A DNA stretch of 64,000 bases from positions 682,001-746,000 of the forward strand of contig JAGVRJ010000007.1 of assembly GCA_019059635.1 (NCBI GenBank). Direction: 5' to 3'. Below are positions 23,096 to 34,952 of this stretch, piece by piece; the stretch's first letter is position 1; every line of letters begins with the position of its first letter. A model generated the notes under the pieces. It saw nothing but the letters and a program-made list of their open reading frames with translations. It ran no database searches and was not told the origin of the DNA. Source of the DNA: Proales similis. Lineage: Eukaryota > Rotifera > Eurotatoria > Ploima > Proalidae. The position numbers and the translations under genes were made by a program.

Positions 23096-23841
23096 GTGGC
23101 GTCAGCAGCCACCCTGGTAAATCAGATCGGCGCCTCAGTTTCTCATTTTTCACCTTTTTTTTACGAGCTGTGTGTGTTAATGGGCTTGGGTGCTGGGTCG
23201 GGTTTTGCGCGATAGACGACGCAGCTCGCATCAGTGCAAAAGGAGCCCAAGATAGTTACGTAATTCGCTTTAGCCCTAAATGGGAGTGAACTCGTTTTGT
23301 TCATATCGTGCAGTTGTGCGCCTCTCCCTACTTCAAAGCTCATTCTCAGCTCGTCAGCTTGTTCATTCTCTCTCTCTCTGCCGCCTTTTTTTTCGTTCTG
23401 CGTTGCGTGTTTGACGGCGTGGTTGGGATCGAAGGGCGTTACCGCGAGCGTGGCCTGGTCTTGAATGGGATTGGCGAACGACATTCGTCGTTTGCTATTA
23501 ACTCTCTCAGTTTGATTATCCAACATGCATTGTTCATAGCTTGCGAGCTGCGAAGGAGGCGAGGTCTCGTGCGATGAATAATCAAAATTAGAAGAGGATC
23601 GGCTACAACGCCTTGCGTAATTCCGAGCGAGAAAAAAAAACCATCGAATCATGCTCGCAGTTGATGATCGTCTGCGTGCTTCTACGCATAATTTCGAAAA
23701 TATTTGAGTACATTGTACATCAGTTTGATGTCGGTGTGCCACCACCACTCTGCCTAGCACACATTCAATTTGATTAAAATACTGCACACTCATTTCTCTA
23801 ATCGTCATCACTCGTTTGTTTTCTTGTTTTAATTCAGCTTT

Positions 23842-23890
23842 CCTCTCTCTTTCTCTTTCTCTCTCTCTCTCTTTCTCTCCCTCTCTCGCT
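23842..23890. repeat. CT-rich (pyrimidine) microsatellite
   Basis: Tract of CT and CTT units shortly upstream of the KLF gene. It could also act as the polypyrimidine tract of a 5'-UTR intron. Confidence 0.75.
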
Positions 23891-24040
23891 GTGTCTGGGA
23901 GTTTATTATTTGCTTTTGATCATTGCTCGTATAAACACCGATGCATAAAACAAGCGAATTGCTAGATTTTTAGAATTTTTGAGTGCTGTTTTCGCACTAG
24001 CTTAAAGCAGCTTTAATCAGCCGCCAGCCAGCTAAGCCAA

Positions 24041-24931
24041 ATGAGCAGTCTTGAGATGTTTATGTCACTTGTGCATCAGTCGCACATGGCCGAGAAGACG
24101 ATGCTTGAGATGGAAAGCGGAAAGCGCAAACTTCTGAAGCCGCATCCAAAGTTCCGTGCGCTGGACGAATACGAGCGTGAGGAGAAGCGCATTCGAATTG
24201 AGAATGAATTGGCCGTGACCGACGACTCAGAGCCACGCATGGAACTGAGCGGTAGCAATCAGCAATATCTCAATCTGATCCAGGCCTACATAAGATCGAG
24301 TCAACAGCACTTTGCTATTCATTACCAGCATCACGATCAGCTCAGTGAGCCGGCCAGACAAGAGCTAAAGTTGAACAATGCACTCAGGCGCAGCTCAGTC
24401 GGCTCTCCGCTGAACAGAGCCGAACTATCGCCACCTCACTCGCCTCCGCGTTCGAGCTGCTCTAGTCAGGAGAGCGAAATGCCCAGCCTGCCACCGTCGC
24501 CGTCGTGTTCGGTTGGTTCGCGCGAGCCCAAACCGCGCAATCACGTCTGCCCGTACGAGAACTGTGACAAGCGCTACTTCAAGAGCTCTCATCTCAAAGC
24601 GCACATTCGAGTGCACACTGGCGAGCGGCCATACGTCTGCAAGTGGCCCACATGTAACAAGACATTCTCGCGTTCGGACGAGCTCTCGCGTCACTATCGC
24701 ACACACACCGGTGAAAAAAAGTTCGTCTGTCCGATCTGTTCGAATCGCTTCATGAGGAGCGATCATCTGAACAAGCACAAGAAGCGGCACACCAAGAACG
24801 AGCTCGACGCCGAACATTTCAACGCCTTAAAGTCGGCTATTCCGGACACAAGCAGTTCAAATATAAGCAGCAACAGCAGCAGCCGCAAAAGCAGCACAAG
24901 TCAAATAAATTTCTTCAACTTTCAAGTTTAG
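24041..24931 (+). CDS. Krueppel-like transcription factor, KLF9/10/11/13-like
   Basis: Single-exon 296-residue protein. Three contiguous C2H2 fingers at about 168-192, 198-222 and 228-250 have Sp/KLF spacing and TGEK-type linkers (HTGERPY, HTGEKKF). The recognition helices [16 protein letters not shown] and RSDHLNKH are the invariant Sp/KLF set that binds GC/CACCC boxes. Absence of a buttonhead box before the fingers favours KLF over Sp. The finger sequences look closest to the TIEG (KLF10/11, fly cabut) or KLF9/13 groups, but I cannot decide between them. The 167-residue N-terminus contains a Pro/Ser-rich patch and ends in a Ser-rich tail after the fingers. AATAAA lies at about 25286. Confidence 0.9.
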   Translation: MSSLEMFMSLVHQSHMAEKTMLEMESGKRKLLKPHPKFRALDEYEREEKRIRIENELAVTDDSEPRMELSGSNQQYLNLIQAYIRSSQQHFAIHYQHHDQLSEPARQELKLNNALRRSSVGSPLNRAELSPPHSPPRSSCSSQESEMPSLPPSPSCSVGSREPKPRNHVCPYENCDKRYFKSSHLKAHIRVHTGERPYVCKWPTCNKTFSRSDELSRHYRTHTGEKKFVCPICSNRFMRSDHLNKHKKRHTKNELDAEHFNALKSAIPDTSSSNISSNSSSRKSSTSQINFFNFQV

Positions 24932-26605
24932 AACAACCAATTGCGAAAGGCATTAATTTAACTTTGTGTAAATAATAGTGGCGATCGTCTCAATCGATTT
25001 GCAGTTCTCGGCTAGCCTCTTCTCGTTTTTTTGCTTTTTCTTTCAAGAATTCTCTTCATTCTCTGGCCGTTTAGCTTCAAAGCTAGCAAGCATCAATCGC
25101 ATTGTTTAGTAAGCGACCATTTAAATGCTTTTAACTCTTCACGTCTCTTATTCTTCTTCACTTTCTTTTCGCTTCTTCTTTCCTACCCTTTTTTTTCGTT
25201 GCATCTTTTTCCTTTCGTCCAATTCGTTTTACTCTCGTTATATTAAAACTTATTATTGAACGTTAATTCAAGCAATATATTTAAAAAATAAAGCCCAACA
25301 CTGAACAAAATAAGGCGTCTAAAGCCCGATGCAGAGGAAAATTCAAGCCCAACCGGAAAAGAATGTTTGGCTGCAATCGAAATTTACGTTTGTTTGACCA
25401 TCATCCAACGTCATTGTCAATCGCTCGTGCGATTGATAAAATTGATAAGCGAATCAAGTCAACGAGTAAAATGGTATTACATGATCTGGACGCGTGAAAT
25501 TGCTCGTGCGTACTTGCCTGATTGCCTATCGCACGATAAAAATAATCAGTTTGTGGCCTCGAGACATTTTTTCTCCGTCCCCCCCCGCTCCCCGCAAGTC
25601 TCGTGTTGCTTCACGTGCGCTTAATATATTAGTTTCATGTAGACTGCCGATTCCAGAACAAAATTTATGGACTGGCATTGATTTTTCCTCATCTTCTCTA
25701 ATTTCACGTTTCTCTCCCGGTCTTTCCCTTTCTTTTTTAAGATTTCTGTCTCATGTCGCTACATATCTGGGCGTCTTTTCTTGCTTTTTCAAAATGCAAC
25801 AGACACGAGACCGGAATGACAATATTGATTATTTGGGAACAGGCGTGATCTCATCGCCATGCAGAATTAATGCACACGCCCTTGCAATAATCCATTGGCA
25901 AAGCCCTTGAGAAAGGAGCTGAGTAATTAGCCCGGTCTAGGCTTGCACGCAGACGCAGACATCACGTTGCAATCACACGTGCACCAACACACCCAATCTA
26001 CCTATGCCCACGCATCGACGACTAGACAAGGCCTAACTGCAGATTTGGTTCTCGACTATCTATAAGTCACCAATCTTCTCATTTGTCTTGTTCTGGTTCC
26101 CCTCAGCTTTTCTGAACATGAGCTGCTGCGTCTCGATTCCAAGTTCAGAACTGACTGAACTCTACTCGATTGCCAAACAAGCATAATTGCCAATATAGAT
26201 TTGAAAATAAAAATTGACTCAGAGCCAAGTGCTTGTTTTAAATTGAATCAATGAGCAAATAAACGACACATCTCCGCTCTCTCTCTCTCTCTCTCAAATA
26301 CATCTTTTATCCACACAGACATACACTCAATACACTCACGCACTGAACATGATCGAGTTGATAGAGACGTCCGATTATAGACCGGTTCCCCTCGAGTCCC
26401 AATGGGTGCAGGTAAAGGCTCGGACGTAGAACATAGTTGCTAGGCCTTGTAGCAGCCCGGCGCGATTCTAAGCGTTCGCGCGCTGTGTATTGGGTACGGC
26501 AAACACACATTTATGCCCAACTCAGTTCTGTGTGGAACGATTGTTCCGAGGAACTCACTTGGCAGTCGACAGTTGACCGTTTTAGAGCGAGCAGTTCTTT
26601 TTAGA
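24932..26605. other. Intergenic region between KLF and Sec20
   Basis: 3' flank of KLF with AATAAA near 25286, T-rich tracts, and a (CT)n run at about 26275-26295. A short open stretch at 26348-26410 (ATG to a GTAAAG donor) might be a small first exon, but no partner exon could be supported. Confidence 0.6.
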
Positions 26606-27331
26606 ATGAACGAGCAGGTCCAGGCTTATCTGCAAGAGCTGCTCGGCGTCGAATGCGAATTGCAGACCAACTTGCAAAAGCTAGCCAAGGTCACCAGTCG
26701 AAATGAGCTCGAGATGCTGAGCTCAAGTGTGAAGCAGAATCTGCGCGACTTCAAGGCCAAAGTAAAAGACATGAAAGAGCTGAGTGACACTCTGGTAAAC
26801 GATTCAGTCCACTCGACCGGCTTGGGAAGTAAAATCCTGAGCGCAGACGGGGACAGCTCGCCAAAGGACTTGTTGATGAACGAGCTGCAGATTCAAAAAG
26901 ACCATTTGGCCTCGATCGAGTCAAAGTTCAGAGGCGCGTACATTCAGGCTCAGACTCGACTGGAGAAGATCGAACGCGACGCTCTAATCGGCTCGGATCG
27001 AGACGACAATGGACTGAAGCGAAGAAACTTGAGCAGTCAGATGCTGCTCAAGCAGACGTATGACGTCACCGATCGACTTGGTGAACTACATCGGCAGCTT
27101 CAATTGACCGAGACTCAGACCGGCGAGGTGATTCCCGTCCTGGACACGACCTCGAACGTGCTGAAGAACACGCAGCAAGAGTACAGCTCGGTGAAAACCA
27201 ACATCGTGGACGGCAAACGCTTAATGACTCGCATGAACCGACGCGAGTTCACCGACAAGCTCTTGATCGTGCTCTGTCTGTGCTTTTTCTTTTCAGTTGT
27301 TTTCTATATAATTTACAAGCGTCTCTTTTGA
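26606..27331 (+). CDS. BNIP1: SNARE protein Sec20 (BNIP1)
   Basis: 241-residue tail-anchored protein, single coding exon. The C-terminus has the Sec20 signature: a SNARE-like coiled coil (about 135-205), then RMNRREFTDKLLIVLCLCFF, a membrane anchor, and a short lumenal YKRLF. Mammalian BNIP1 has NRRELTDKLLIFL and KKRLF at the same place. Sec20/BNIP1 is a Qb-SNARE of the ER that takes COPI vesicles on retrograde Golgi-to-ER traffic with syntaxin 18 and Use1. The N-terminal half is predicted coiled coil without strong sequence conservation. The start was chosen at MNEQVQAYL because the resulting length is near the human 228; an in-frame ATG at 26513 would add 31 residues. Confidence 0.88.
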   Translation: MNEQVQAYLQELLGVECELQTNLQKLAKVTSRNELEMLSSSVKQNLRDFKAKVKDMKELSDTLVNDSVHSTGLGSKILSADGDSSPKDLLMNELQIQKDHLASIESKFRGAYIQAQTRLEKIERDALIGSDRDDNGLKRRNLSSQMLLKQTYDVTDRLGELHRQLQLTETQTGEVIPVLDTTSNVLKNTQQEYSSVKTNIVDGKRLMTRMNRREFTDKLLIVLCLCFFFSVVFYIIYKRLF

Positions 27332-28081
27332 AAATTCGCTTTTGTTTAGCTCGCTCGTCAACTGTTTGAGAGAATTTCTATTTTCTTTTTGTTTTGCAAT
27401 GTAAAGCGCCATTTGACTTTTATCCGGTTTGTAGTCACTTGTTGCGGGCTCGATGAAATGTCATGTTGACTTTTAAAAATGGCCCCGTGAATTGGGGCAT
27501 TCGCAAAAGGAGGCCTGAGCTAAAGAGAAACGAAAGAGAAAAGAGCCACAGTTTAGTAGTGCCACTTTGGCTCGGCTCTAAATAGATGGATATGAAGCGG
27601 AGATCAAGGGCGTAAGGCGAGAAGGCAGCTCGGTTGAGAAGTGAACTTAGTTTCGGCCGACGCTTGATGAACAACAAGTGCTGCACAATTCATAATTTTG
27701 CATTAAGGTGTTTTCATAATTAGAGGAGAGCAGAGCAAGAGCCCTGTCAGACAGCGTTTTAGGGCGATGGACAAGCTATGCTATTGCTGAATGAGCCGTC
27801 AACTCAGCGCCTAGAGAAAAAGAAGCCGACAAAGACGAGCACAGACAATTGCCGACATCGGAGCAGAGACGCGCTCACTGCTGTTAGCCGCTCGTTCGAG
27901 GCGCCCCTCTCAAGGTAAAAGAAAAGCCAGTTGAAAATCAAATTGGCACTCATCAGTTGGAAAACAAAGCGAGTTGAGTAAGACAACGAGCGTTCGTCTA
28001 AACGAGTCGTCCATATCCTCTTGCACTGGCTTCTTTGAGCAGCTTGTCAATCAGCTGCCCGCCAATCAGCCGCCTCTGAGC
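27332..28081. other. Region between Sec20 and the USP gene
   Basis: Contains the Sec20 3' flank and the USP 5' region. The frame is open back to about 27974 (28 codons before the chosen ATG) without a methionine, so an upstream coding exon of the USP gene may lie here. A GT donor at about 27914 (CAAG|GTAAAA) is a candidate. No coding match was identified. Confidence 0.5.
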
Positions 28082-30954
28082 ATGAACGAACTAGCCATGC
28101 TGAGTAAAAAGATCCGCAAACTTGTGCCATTCGGACACGGCATCAAGAACCATGGAAACACGTGTTACATGAGCTCTATACTTCAGTGCCTCTTTCATGC
28201 CGGTCCGCTGGCGCAGTGCTTTTTGAGCGGAGAATGGGAACGGTGCTTGAAAGAGACGCGCGAGCCGCACCGACTATCCGCCCACTTTAACCGTTTGCTT
28301 ATTTCTTTATGGAGCAACCAGTACGAGTCGAGCTACTCGGCCGAGATGAAGCATGTGATCGGCGCATTGAATCCGATGTTCGCCGGAGTCCAGCAGCAAG
28401 ACTCGCACGAGCTGTGTGTTTGGCTGCTCGACCGACTGGAGCAGGAGCTTAGCTGGCCGCCGGGGTCGGTCTCGTTCATGAAGCAGCTGTTCCAGGTCTG
28501 TTCCAGATCATCGCTCACATGTGCCAATTGCGGGTTTGAGAGCTGCAAGAGTGAAAGCGACATGATTTTGTCGCTGCCTCTTCCGCAGCAGACCGGCAGC
28601 AAGCGCCGCTCACTATACGCTCATTTGATCTTGACCGAGCCGGAGTCGATTGCCAGCTACTCAAACTCGAACAGTCTCAATCTGGACTCAAAATCAACAT
28701 TCTACATCGACCGGGCTGCACCAGCTGTGAGCGAGCAGACTGCCAACTTTCACGTTCAAGTCGGAATTAACATCCTCATTGACTCGAACTGTCACGCAGT
28801 GAGCAGTGCAGACGGCACCATTGTGAATCCGACTCTGGCCGACATTCGACGTTACGTCCAGTATGCGCACGAGCTCAGAAAGTTGGTCTTCATAGATCTG
28901 AATCAAGTCGGCGCTCCGTTGCCCGACTCCACAAGTGTGAAGGAGCACTTTTTCTCATCGGCCAGCAAAGGCCCGATAAACGTCGACTCATCGCTCTGCA
29001 TACTTCAGCTGCCTAAGCTGGACAGGGAACAGCAGCAGCAGCCGATCATAAATCTGCTCGTTTCAGATGTTTTCATTCACGAGGAACGCATGCATTCGTT
29101 CGGCCTTCCGTTTGTGTTGTCGGTTAGACGAGACTGCACTTACCAAGAGCTGTGCGCATCTCTACTTCAGGCACACGGACGCAGCTTTAGAGACAAGAAC
29201 ATTCTAAAGTACAAGGTAACCGTCTGCCCAGTCCACTGGCTCTTGATTTCAATCAACTCATTCAACCGACTGACCAAAGGAGCTGGCCGAGAAGTTCTTC
29301 TCAGTCTGCCTGTACGACTCGATCAGTGGACTGAGTTCCGCGCTCAACGCGGTCGACGAGTTTCCTCTGTACGCCGAAATGGTCGACGAAGCCCTGGCCA
29401 GGACTCAGCCGGAGCATTTGCGAATATTTCTGCAGTGGCGCTCTTATGAAGACCTCAATCGGTGAGTTGAATCAGATTCGACTTCATTGTGTGCAATTCT
29501 AAACGGAAAACCCAAAGTCTGCTGCGTGAGCCGAATTTCGATCGGGCCGACTATTATCACGAATCGGTGCGATACCTGAAAAGACTGGACGAGTTCGACC
29601 GGAAGAAGCCGACCAGTTCGCCAAGTCTGCTGACTCTGTACGACTGTCTGGAGCTGTACACACAGAGCGAAGAGCTGAGTGACGACAACTCGTGGACTTG
29701 TTCAAAGTGTGAGAAGCAGACGAAGGCAAAGAAAAAGCTTGTTCTCGACTCGCTACCGCCGGTGCTCATCATTCATTTGAAACGATTCTTCTACAAAGTA
29801 AGCACCCAATCGGCTCCTGTCTGGCGCTTTTCTAATCTAACCACAATCGAATCAAGTCGAAGAGCAGCAATTTCAAACTAACCACTCCAGTCTGGTTCCC
29901 GGTCACTTCGCTCGACATGAGCCAGTATCAGGCGGATACGTCAAACGGACACGCTGTGTATGACCTGTACGCGGTTTGTAACCACCGAGGCCAGACAATG
30001 GCCAGTGGACACTACACCGCCTTTTGCCGCAACATGGTCGACACCAGATGGTATTGCTTCGACGATTCGAATTGCTCGCCGCTTTTGGAGGCCTCGAGCG
30101 ACGCATTTATCAGCGGCAGTGCGAACGTGTGCGACGAGAACGCCTACATTCTGTTTTACATGAAACGCGAGTGCATCTACGACCGCTGGTGGCTGTCCTA
30201 CATCGACCAGGCTCTCTATCACAGCAGTGAATTCAATCGGTTCTATCGAAGTCTGGCACTGATCGAACGTGAGCAGAGAGTGCGTCAAGACTCGCTGCAG
30301 AACGAGCAGCTGCTTCGCTTCTCCGCCGGATCCAATAGAAAGGTTTCAAACAGCTTCTGGACTCTGGGCCGCAAACTGCGCTCCTCTGCCAGTCAAGACT
30401 GCGACCGGGAGCTGATCCGACAAGAAGAGCAGCGAGAACGCGAGCTACTGTTCAGCGAGCAGCGCATGAACGTCAACAGATACGACGAGCTCAACAAGCC
30501 GGAGCGGCTATTGAAAAAAGCCAGCAGCCGCGAAGCAGCGGCCACCGTCCATTCGAACTCATCGTCGTCATCGTCGCCGAACAAACAGTGGCACAATGCG
30601 TCCAACTCTCCGTCGACCGGCTCCATAAATCAGCTCAGCGACGACTTTCATCGCCACATGAACATTCTCGACTATCCAAGCGACAATGAATACATTTACT
30701 CGTCGGCACGCTCGCTCTCCCGAAATGCGCTCAGCAGTGCCACAGATCTCAACCATTCCTACACGCCCTCGCCTCGAGCCAAAGTGGAGTACTACGCTCA
30801 CAACGGCGCGACCAGCGTGCGTCTAGAACGTGGCCAAACTCTGCCGCAACAGTCGACCGGCCAAGACGAGACCGACAACAAACGCCTGACCAGCTCTTCC
30901 AACGGCGCCCGTTACACCAAACCAAACGTGCGCAGCATCGAGACCACTATTTAA
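28082..30954 (+). CDS. Ubiquitin-specific protease, USP31/USP43-like
   Basis: Exons 28082-29215, 29280-29461, 29518-29797 and 29857-30954; phases 0, 2, 0 agree. They give 897 residues from the first methionine. Cysteine protease of the USP (C19) family that removes ubiquitin. The Cys box GIKNHGNTCYMSSILQCLF places the nucleophile at about Cys28. CANCGF and CSKCEKQ form the zinc-ribbon pairs in the fingers, and LPPVLIIHLKRFFY precedes the last core block. The His box is GQTMASGHYTAFC (His about 584), with WYCFDDSNCSP after it. The core carries a long insertion between the zinc-ribbon halves, as in USP31/43 and the USP4/11/15 group; Cys-box similarity favours USP31/43. The C-terminal 260 residues are Ser/Arg-rich and not conserved. 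The true N-terminus may lie in an unrecognised upstream exon. AATAAA lies at about 31120. Confidence 0.85.
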
Positions 30955-31860
30955 CCACGCGAGCATTTTAACGAGAAAAAACAAGCATCCGCTGCCAGAG
31001 CGATGTTCGTCCATAAGACGGTCTTGATCGCCCGCTTGACCGCACGCCATAATCTCGACTGTAGTCATCTTAATATTCACATTGTACATTTGATCTGAAT
31101 AGGTTTAAAAGTCAATTTTAGCGCCAATAAACATTTCGCAGAGCAGGCCCGTTCTCCTCTCATTGTTTGATCGGCTGCCTTGCCTTGGGCAAGCCAGGTG
31201 CCAGATTGGCCAAATGAGATCGGCGTTTTCTCTCCGCACTAATTCGGCCAGATTTAAGCGGTTTATAGGTCTAGTCCAGCATCTGACACGACGACAACGG
31301 TCTCGTATTTCGAGTTGCGCTTCTCTTGTTTCAAACGGCCTCCTTGGCTCGGGCGGTCTACGCCTATTGTGCTCTTGTCCGAGTGCCCTCTCATCGAATC
31401 ATTCGTGGTCGGCCAAGCTGCCGATCGATTATGAATCAGAGGAGAAGGGACATGATCGTCCTGCTTATTGTCCTTCGTTCACTCTGCCTTCCTCTTATTG
31501 ACTGATCATGCCCAAGCGAGCGGCTCTAGAGCGCGCGTTCGGACGAGGGCAAGTGTCCATGCGAGCAGAATATGAAAATGCGGTGTGTGAATAATGCGAT
31601 AGGGGGGGATAGGTGAGCAGTTCATTGGCGCTGACAGGCCAAGGTGAACATTCATGACGAATGGTTACGAGCCCAATTAACGTTTACGATCCGATGTGAC
31701 ATTTCTAGATCAAACAAGACTGACCAGACGCGCTTAATTGGGCCGGATTAGATCGGAAACAAAACAGAGCGAAAACAAACGCGCGCGCGCCATATAAAGT
31801 CATCATTCGCTTGGCTAACTCAAACCCGAGCCACTTTCGTTCATAGATATTCGCTCGACA
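30955..31860. other. Intergenic region between USP and PLXDC
   Basis: Contains the USP 3' UTR with AATAAA at about 31120 and the PLXDC promoter, with a TATA element at 31793 preceded by a CG-alternating tract. No coding family was seen. Confidence 0.7.
31793..31799 (+). promoter_or_regulatory. TATA box candidate for the PLXDC gene
   Basis: TATAAAG 68 bp before the start codon at 31861. A start site about 30 bp downstream would leave a leader of about 35-40 nt. Confidence 0.55.
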
Positions 31861-34800
31861 ATGAGACAGCTTCTCTTGTCCGCCGCTCTTCTCCTCTTTT
31901 CTTCAGCCAACTTGTGCTTCTCGTTGCAGGTGGAAGGTAAGAGCTTGCTACCAGCCAACTCGTCCTCAACGGCTGAGCTCGAATGTGTTCAAAGGCTTTC
32001 ACTACATTCCACTGAACGAGACCGATGGCGATATCGATCAGTTGATCAGAGTGACAAGTCATCCATGGAGCTGGCAGCTGTGCCGGTCCAAGCGTCAAAT
32101 TCACGAGATTTCGCCTGACTCGAGCGGCAAGCTTCGCCCGGTCGACGAGCTCACTCAGCAGCTTTGTGTCTATTCGAACATCAAGAGAAAAATCGACCAA
32201 TGCTTTGAGCGTTCCAACGACTGCCGGTAAGTCGAAGCGGCCCCATTTAGACCACCCACGTGCTCACCTCAGAAATTGAAACAGAATCATTTTGGAGTGC
32301 ATCGCCAGCTTCAACTTTGCCGAGGTGTGTCAGCATTACGACATGCGCACGCCAGCCGTATGGATGGCCAAGGTCTATCAAACACTGCACAGCCTCCAGA
32401 TGTGCGATCGTGGTATGTCAAGCAAGTTCCAGTTTCCGAGCTTCTAATCGTTCTCTAAATGCTCAAATTGGCAGCTGCTGTCGAGTGCGGCACAAGCGGC
32501 AACGAGCACCTGTTTCGTCTCAAGGACATATTGCAGCAAACATACGAGTTCAGCAGCTCGTTCCTCGACCAGAACATTGTGGACAACAAAGTCTATTGCT
32601 CGTGAGTTTCGATCCGCTTCGCCTCCCACGCGCCGTTTGTCTAATTTGGCATTTAAATTTAGAAAGTCACACGAGCTCGTTGACAGTGTTCTGGAATTGT
32701 TCGACGCCGCGCAGGACGTCTGCTTCAATTCTAGCTCACTGGACTCGATCATAATTTCAATCGACCAGTCGGCTGACATGTTCAGGGACAGGGGCTGTCG
32801 TAAGTCTAAATTCTCCTCATCGACCGATCTTGAGACGATTCAATCGAGCCATTCACCAAAGCTTACTGCATTTCGGCTCACAACTTTTTCGACGGCTGCG
32901 GACTTGAGACGGCCGAGCAAGAGCCAATCGACTGCCGGTAGGTTCACCCAATCGCTCGTTTGTGTCTGCAAAAATGTCAATCGCTCGGTACAGGTACGCC
33001 TTCGAGTGTGTGAGAGAAAACATGAGAAGATTCAGCTGCGGAGATGACGGCGACGAAACTGTCTGGACGCTGTTGAGCAGCTTGATGTCAAACTCTTCGC
33101 AAATCTGCTCTGCGCCCAACGAGCGGGGCCAAGTCGGCGTTTGGCTCAGCGCAATCAACTCGTGCGTAGGCAATAAACGTCACATGGGCCACAGTCTGAT
33201 ACAGGCCGCGCCTCATGTCAACATGTGCTTCGAGCTGGACGAAGCGTTCAAGTGCATCCACAACGCCTTCAACCAAAACGCCTACGTCCGCAAGACTCTG
33301 GCCATCCCGTTCGCTCACTTTGCCAATCGTTTCTCGCGCCTTTCCCGCAAGTGCGAACGTAAGCTCCTGCCCAATTGACCCGAAAAATGTTTGAGAAACC
33401 CACACGCCTCTGAAATTCTCAAGTGTCACAAATTTCGGACAAATCATCTACCGAGCGTCAGATGCCCGGCTCGCAGCGACACATGTTCAAGAACAGCAGC
33501 GAGCAGACCGTGCTGGAGAGCAACAAGAACTACTACCACCAGACTGTGGTCAGGGCCGAAATCGAGCAGAGCATCGGCTGGATTGACGTAGATCAGTTGA
33601 AAAACACTCAGGTCAAAGTTGACCACGAGCTATCCAGAAACTACTTGAAAGCGACAATAGTCAAGCTCTCGTTTGACTTTCCCTACTATGGGCACATGCT
33701 CAAGCAGCTTGTGGTCGCCACTGGCGGCTTCATCTACGTCGGCAGCTTGTTGAACCCGCTGATCACAAAGGCGCAGTACATCGCTCCGCTTATGGCCAAT
33801 TTCGATCCGACTCTGAATGACCAGGCGGCGATCAAATATGTCGACAACGGAACGCATTTCATTTGCAGTTGGGAAAAGCTGGCGCTCAAAGACCAGCCCG
33901 AGAACGGACAGTACACTTTTCAAGTGGTTCTGGACAACACTGGTCGCATAATTTTCAACTACCGACAGATTCCGACCATGCGCATTTCAAGCATGAGCCA
34001 CACGGTTAAAATCGGCCTCTCAGACGCCTATATCTATTACAAGCTGCTCTCGACTTGTAATCACTCACTTGCTGCTGCTCCCTTCCGACTCTGTTCTAAT
34101 CGACCTCGCTCTTCTCCTTTAGCCAAAATTGAGTACACAATCGTTCAATACCACACGGTCAACGTGCGGCCGGATAATGTGCGCACCGGCAACTCGATCA
34201 TGTTTTTCATGCTGAAAAGTGAGCGGCTCTAATTGCACCAGATCGACTTAAAATCAATCAGGCTAAACCGCGTGTTGTTCAAGATTGTTTACAGCTGGAT
34301 AGCTGCGAGAGCTGTGTCAAAGGCGTCGCGGACTTCCAATGCATCTGGTGTCCCAAACTAGGTCGATGCTCGGACACCATGGACCGCTACAGACAAGAAT
34401 GGATTGAGTCTGGCTGTCCGCTCGAGGTCGGCGTAAGTCATTCTACGCTCTAAGCCCAAAAGCTCAAAGCAAGCTATCAAGTTCTTGTCTCAATTCTAGA
34501 GCCAGTCTGTGAACAATACATGCGAGGCGCCTGGCTCGCCCCGCCGAATCGAGCCGACATCCGACAGTCATTCGAACAAACGAGAAGATATGGCCGAAGG
34601 TGCGTTGCGATCTAGCTTTTGCTTCCTCGCCACCAGGCTCAATTTGACTTGGCTTTTATTTAGAAAACGTACGCGGCGTCCTAGTCGGCATTGTGGTCAC
34701 CGTATTCATTTCACTGCTGATTTCAATGGTCGGCTGGTTTGCATACGCATATCGCAACCCGACCACACCCAGCGGCATCTGGCTTATCGAGGTTAGATTC

Positions 34801-34952
34801 AAATTTTTTGATGATTTTTAATTGTCGCCTAAACAACTTTTGTTCCTAATCGAAAATAGCATCGACCCTCTCAGCTCGCTCGACTCTTGAGCAGTCAATT
34901 AAACAAGGAAACTACGGTCTCTACGAGATTCGAGAACCCGACCGTGGCCTAA
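31861..34952 (+). CDS. PLXDC: Plexin-domain-containing (TEM7-like) type I membrane protein with extra Cys-rich ectodomain
   Basis: Thirteen exons: 31861-31936, 31995-32226, 32285-32412, 32475-32601, 32663-32799, 32862-32937, 32994-33358, 33424-34056, 34123-34218, 34284-34432, 34500-34599, 34664-34791, 34860-34952. Total 2340 nt, 779 residues, with all phases agreeing. Residues 1-19 form a signal peptide (MRQLLLSAALLLFSSA). Exons 2-7 encode about 350 residues with some 20 cysteines and no family I recognise. Exons 8-13 match PLXDC1/2 closely: FPYYGHMLKQLVVATGGFIY, YIAPLMANFDPTLND, IGLSDAYIYY, the PSI-like NCLQLDSCESC with RYRQEWIE, a transmembrane helix at about 710-735, and a 40-residue cytosolic tail. 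PLXDC proteins are PEDF and nidogen/cortactin-binding receptors in vertebrates. The join of exon 7 to 8 (GAA C|GTAAGC to AAG|TG, phase 1) makes the Cys-rich part and the PLXDC part one protein. AATAAA lies at about 35054. Confidence 0.85.

Larger units (their letters stand above)
21186..24040. other. Non-coding region between KARS1 and the KLF gene
   Basis: About 2.9 kb between divergent start codons. It contains a strong TATA box at about 23088 oriented toward the KLF gene, pyrimidine-rich tracts at 23842-23890, and no recognisable exon. A GT at about 23116 and an AG near 24000 would allow a non-coding first exon and a 5'-UTR intron for KLF; this is inference only. Confidence 0.6.

Noticed and set aside
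23161-23811. 216-codon minus-strand frame upstream of KLF
   Set aside because: It overlaps the TATA region and CT tracts, its composition is unlike the real proteins here, and it has no homology.
26348-26410. Short ATG-started exon candidate ending in a GTAAAG donor before Sec20
   Set aside because: It can be spliced in phase to the Sec20 frame at 26573, but the added sequence has no homology and Sec20 already has a good start.
33379-33423. PLXDC as an independent gene starting near 33423
   Set aside because: No ATG and no signal peptide there; in-phase splicing from exon 7 supplies both.
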